The notes under the pieces: model-generated | Database searches by the model: none | What the model was told of the DNA's origin: nothing | The model's input: the letters and a program-made list of their open reading frames with translations, nothing else | Shown here: positions 61,702 through 64,000 of the stretch, piece after piece | How the letters are laid out: each line of letters starts with the position of its first letter | How positions within the stretch are numbered: position 1 is the stretch's first letter | From: Aliiroseovarius crassostreae | GTDB taxonomy: Bacteria > Pseudomonadota > Alphaproteobacteria > Rhodobacterales > Rhodobacteraceae | Length of the DNA stretch: 64,000 nucleotides | Reading direction: 5' to 3' | Assembly: GCF_001307765.1 (NCBI RefSeq) | Contig: NZ_LKBA01000023.1 | Coordinates: 1-64,000, forward strand | Program-made: the position numbers and the translations under genes

Positions 61702-63884
61702 TGTTCACCATATCCGACCTGTGGTCTGGCCGTATCAGCAAGCTGGCCCTGATTGCCGGTCTGGCCGCGGCCATTGGCCTTGCCCCCCCTCCGACAACCT
61801 TTGCACAGTCCCGCCCCGTCGCGGACAGCTCTGCCCCTGCCCTGTTGGTGGCAGACCGTATCACGGTTCAGGGCAATAAGGGGCTTTTGGCCGAAGGCAA
61901 TGTGATGGTCCACTTCGCGGGCACCACACTGACCGCGGCCAGCATTTCCTTTGACAAGACCACCAACCAGCTGACCATCAGCGGCCCGATCGTGTTGCAA
62001 AACGGTGAGGATCAGCTGATCCTGGCCAGTGCGGCCGAGCTGTCCTCCGATCTGCGCAACGGGATATTGCAATCCGCCCGTCTGGTTCTGAACCAGCAGT
62101 TGCAAATTGCCGCCGTCGAAATCAACCGCGTGCAGGGCCGCTATACCCAACTGAACAAGATCGTGGCCTCCTCCTGTCAGGTCTGCGCAAAATCGCCTGT
62201 GCCCTTGTGGCAGATCCGGGCTGAGAAAGTCGTGCATGACGAACAGGAGCGCCAGCTTTATTTCCACAATGCCCAGCTGCGTGTTGCGGATGTTCCGATC
62301 CTGTTCCTGCCGCGCCTGCGCCTCCCGGATCCGACCCTCAAGCGCGCAACCGGCTTTCTGGCCCCGAAGCTGCGCACGCGAAGCAGTTTTGGCACCGGGG
62401 TCAGGCTGCCTTATTTCATTCGGCTAGGCGACCATGCGGACCTGACGCTGGCCCCGTTCATCGCCACCAGGTCCAGAACTCTGGAATGGCGTTATCGTCA
62501 GGCGTTTTACAACGGCAACCTGTCTTTCAACGGCGCTGTCAGCAATGACGATATTCGGAGAGACCAGACCCGGTCCTATGTGTTCGGAGAGGGATCGTTT
62601 GACCTTCCGCAGGATTTCAAACTTGATTTCACCCTTCAGGAAGTCTCAGACCCCGGCTATCTGAACGATTACGACTACTCCAGTGCCGACCGGCTGCGCA
62701 ACGCGCTTGAAGTGTCGCGTGTGCGTCGGGATGAGTTCATCTTTGCCGGCATCACCCGACACGAAAGCCTGCGCGCCTCGGAACGGGCCATTTCAGATCA
62801 ACTGCCTTTCGCCCAGCTGGAATTTCTGTATCAACGCCGCTTTGATCCGGTTCTTCTTGGCGGCGTCGCCGAATATGAACTGTCCGCGCGGTCCTATTTC
62901 CGGGAAAGCACCCTGGACGGCCCAAAGGGGCGCGATGTGACCCATGTGGGAGCGTCCTTTCACTGGAAACGCGACTGGATGATCAGGGGCGGGATGATCG
63001 CATCCCTGGAAACCGGGATTGACTGGGGAAATTACTGGATCAACCAAGACAGCAGCTTTGATCCCAACCAGAGCTTTGCCACCCCCTCCGTCGCCGCCAC
63101 GCTGCGCTGGCCTTTGTCGCGGGTTTCCGCCAATGGAAGCGTCGATGTGATCGAACCGGTGCTGCAGCTGGTCTGGAGTGATCAGATCGGTGCCACCCTG
63201 CCCAATGAAGACAGCACCTATGTCGAACTTGACGAAAACAACCTGTTCGACATGTCCCGGTATCCGGGATTTGACCGACGAGAAGAGGGCACACGGGCCA
63301 ATATTGGCGTGAAATGGAGCCGCTTTTCCCCAACCGGCTGGAGCTCGACAATCGGCATCGGACGCGTGTTTCGCTTTGATGGGAATAATTCTTTCTCCAA
63401 TGCCTCCGGCCTGTCCGGCGACAGTTCGGACTGGTTGATCGCAGCGCAGTTGCAATTCGGGGCAAACCTCGCCTTCCAAGGCCGTGCGCTGATCAATGAC
63501 CAGTTCGAAGTTGCCAAGACCGAAAGCCGCTTTGCCTATATCGGGGAAGACTGGAACCTGAGTGCGGCCCATCTCTGGGTTGTCGCAGATCCCGATGAAA
63601 ACCGTGACGCCTCGATCCACGAGCTGCGCCTGACAGGCGGGTATCAGCTGACCGATGGCTGGCGCATCAGCGCGGAGGGCGATGTTGACCTTTCGGCCAA
63701 TCAGGTCACCAAGGGCCAGCTTGGGCTGCAATATCGCAATGAATGCCTCCAGGTCGATCTGGCCGTCTCGCGCCGGTTCACCGCCTCACAAACCATTACA
63801 CCCACCACGGAACTTGGCCTTCAGGTCGAGCTGTTGGGGTTTGGGGGGGCCCCGAAAGGAGCTGCGCGCAGATGCCTGCAGTGA
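61701..63884 (+). CDS. lptD: LPS-assembly outer-membrane protein LptD
   Basis: The 727-residue protein has a signal peptide (about residues 1-35, ending TTFAQ), an OstA/LptA-like beta-jellyroll (LLVADRITVQGNKGLLAEGNVMVHFAGTTLTAASISFD) and a long C-terminal beta-barrel. The stretch SSCQVCAKSPVPLW carries the cysteines found early in alphaproteobacterial LptD. It places lipopolysaccharide in the outer leaflet of the outer membrane, usually with the LptE lipoprotein. It is the last complete gene in the window. Confidence 0.94.
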   Translation: MFTISDLWSGRISKLALIAGLAAAIGLAPPPTTFAQSRPVADSSAPALLVADRITVQGNKGLLAEGNVMVHFAGTTLTAASISFDKTTNQLTISGPIVLQNGEDQLILASAAELSSDLRNGILQSARLVLNQQLQIAAVEINRVQGRYTQLNKIVASSCQVCAKSPVPLWQIRAEKVVHDEQERQLYFHNAQLRVADVPILFLPRLRLPDPTLKRATGFLAPKLRTRSSFGTGVRLPYFIRLGDHADLTLAPFIATRSRTLEWRYRQAFYNGNLSFNGAVSNDDIRRDQTRSYVFGEGSFDLPQDFKLDFTLQEVSDPGYLNDYDYSSADRLRNALEVSRVRRDEFIFAGITRHESLRASERAISDQLPFAQLEFLYQRRFDPVLLGGVAEYELSARSYFRESTLDGPKGRDVTHVGASFHWKRDWMIRGGMIASLETGIDWGNYWINQDSSFDPNQSFATPSVAATLRWPLSRVSANGSVDVIEPVLQLVWSDQIGATLPNEDSTYVELDENNLFDMSRYPGFDRREEGTRANIGVKWSRFSPTGWSSTIGIGRVFRFDGNNSFSNASGLSGDSSDWLIAAQLQFGANLAFQGRALINDQFEVAKTESRFAYIGEDWNLSAAHLWVVADPDENRDASIHELRLTGGYQLTDGWRISAEGDVDLSANQVTKGQLGLQYRNECLQVDLAVSRRFTASQTITPTTELGLQVELLGFGGAPKGAARRCLQ

Positions 63885-64000
63885 CCCAGCCCCCTCAAGC
63901 GGCGACAATCATCCGCATCTCCCTGTCACGGGGCAGATCGGGCTGGCATCCTGAGGCCGCTTTGGGCAATATACCCGCAGACCCGCAAGATGTTCGCGGC
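63885..64000. other. Right edge after lptD, no gene called
   Basis: An open plus-strand frame from ATG 63873 runs to the window end, but it overlaps lptD and has neither a signal peptide nor a recognisable motif. A minus-strand frame ending at 63897 (DREMRMIVAA at its C-terminus) is also open to the edge. surA would be the usual next gene after lptD but its start is not seen here. Confidence 0.3.

Noticed and set aside
63873-64000. Start of surA after lptD
   Set aside because: The open frame has no signal peptide or SurA-like sequence and overlaps lptD.
1-64000. CRISPR arrays, prophage or restriction-modification clusters
   Set aside because: No regularly spaced repeats of suitable length and no phage structural, Cas, methylase or restriction genes were seen. 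The HNH gene is of a stand-alone chromosomal type.

Overview
The window looks like chromosomal DNA of an alphaproteobacterium of the Rhodobacterales, most probably the Roseobacter group. The reasons are the gene families and their neighbourhoods (a CarD regulator, a 7Fe ferredoxin, an S4-domain protein and a SUV3-like helicase with a disordered RG-rich tail in a row; a DUF2852 gene; sox-type sulfur genes; a class II B12-dependent ribonucleotide reductase), high GC, and short GGAG-type ribosome binding sites. This is inferred from recognisable protein sequence, not from a marker-gene comparison.

Layout. Positions 1-2600 are a decaying accessory patch: two adjoining IS5-type elements (one internally deleted), a sulfur-oxidation remnant with a frameshifted soxS, an intact soxR and a YeeE/YedE transporter gene destroyed by an IS481-type insertion and deletion. 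2.7-12.8 kb holds a flavin reductase, a glycosyltransferase-like protein, a VOC protein, O-acetylhomoserine sulfhydrylase, a SIMPL protein, a large membrane protein with a PilM/GspL-like head and a PilP-like tail, an Lrp-type regulator and a PAS sensor. 12.8-14.7 kb carries divergent cobT and cobS. 14.7-19.9 kb is a minus-strand run (carD, fdxA, S4 protein, helicase, TPR protein). 20-25.4 kb has an SCP2 protein, a lysophospholipase-like hydrolase and the zwf-pgl-pgi operon. 25.5-34 kb has an agmatinase-family enzyme, an HNH nuclease, the overlapping cbiD-cobK-alkA-esterase operon, divergent cobA-cobB and an MFS transporter. 34-43 kb carries glnE, a YbaK deacylase, DUF2852 and RDD proteins, the Bpt aminoacyl-transferase, and ilvBN behind a complete leader-peptide attenuator. 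43-53 kb has nrdJ with a candidate NrdR box, tRNA-Pro(UGG), DUF192, a double cold-shock protein, pdxH, fabI, gpt, an IS graveyard and two small genes. 53-64 kb has ndk, an ABC-F ATPase, MarC, a membrane retropepsin, holC-pepA and the lptF-lptG-lptD operon for lipopolysaccharide export.

How it fits together. Cobalamin is a recurring theme: six synthesis genes in three places plus the B12-dependent ribonucleotide reductase. Glucose-6-phosphate oxidation (zwf, pgl, pgi), branched-chain amino acid synthesis, fatty acid synthesis and outer-membrane assembly are ordinary core functions.

The most interesting unexplained structure is a dispersed family of short palindromic elements with conserved GCGTTTC/GAAACGC arms. 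There are about nine full or partial copies at six intergenic places. Inner stems differ in sequence but stay paired, copies often come as two hairpins around a short spacer, and in three genes (metY, bpt, ndk) the UAA stop codon is the first triplet of the element. I found no CRISPR array, prophage or obvious defence system.
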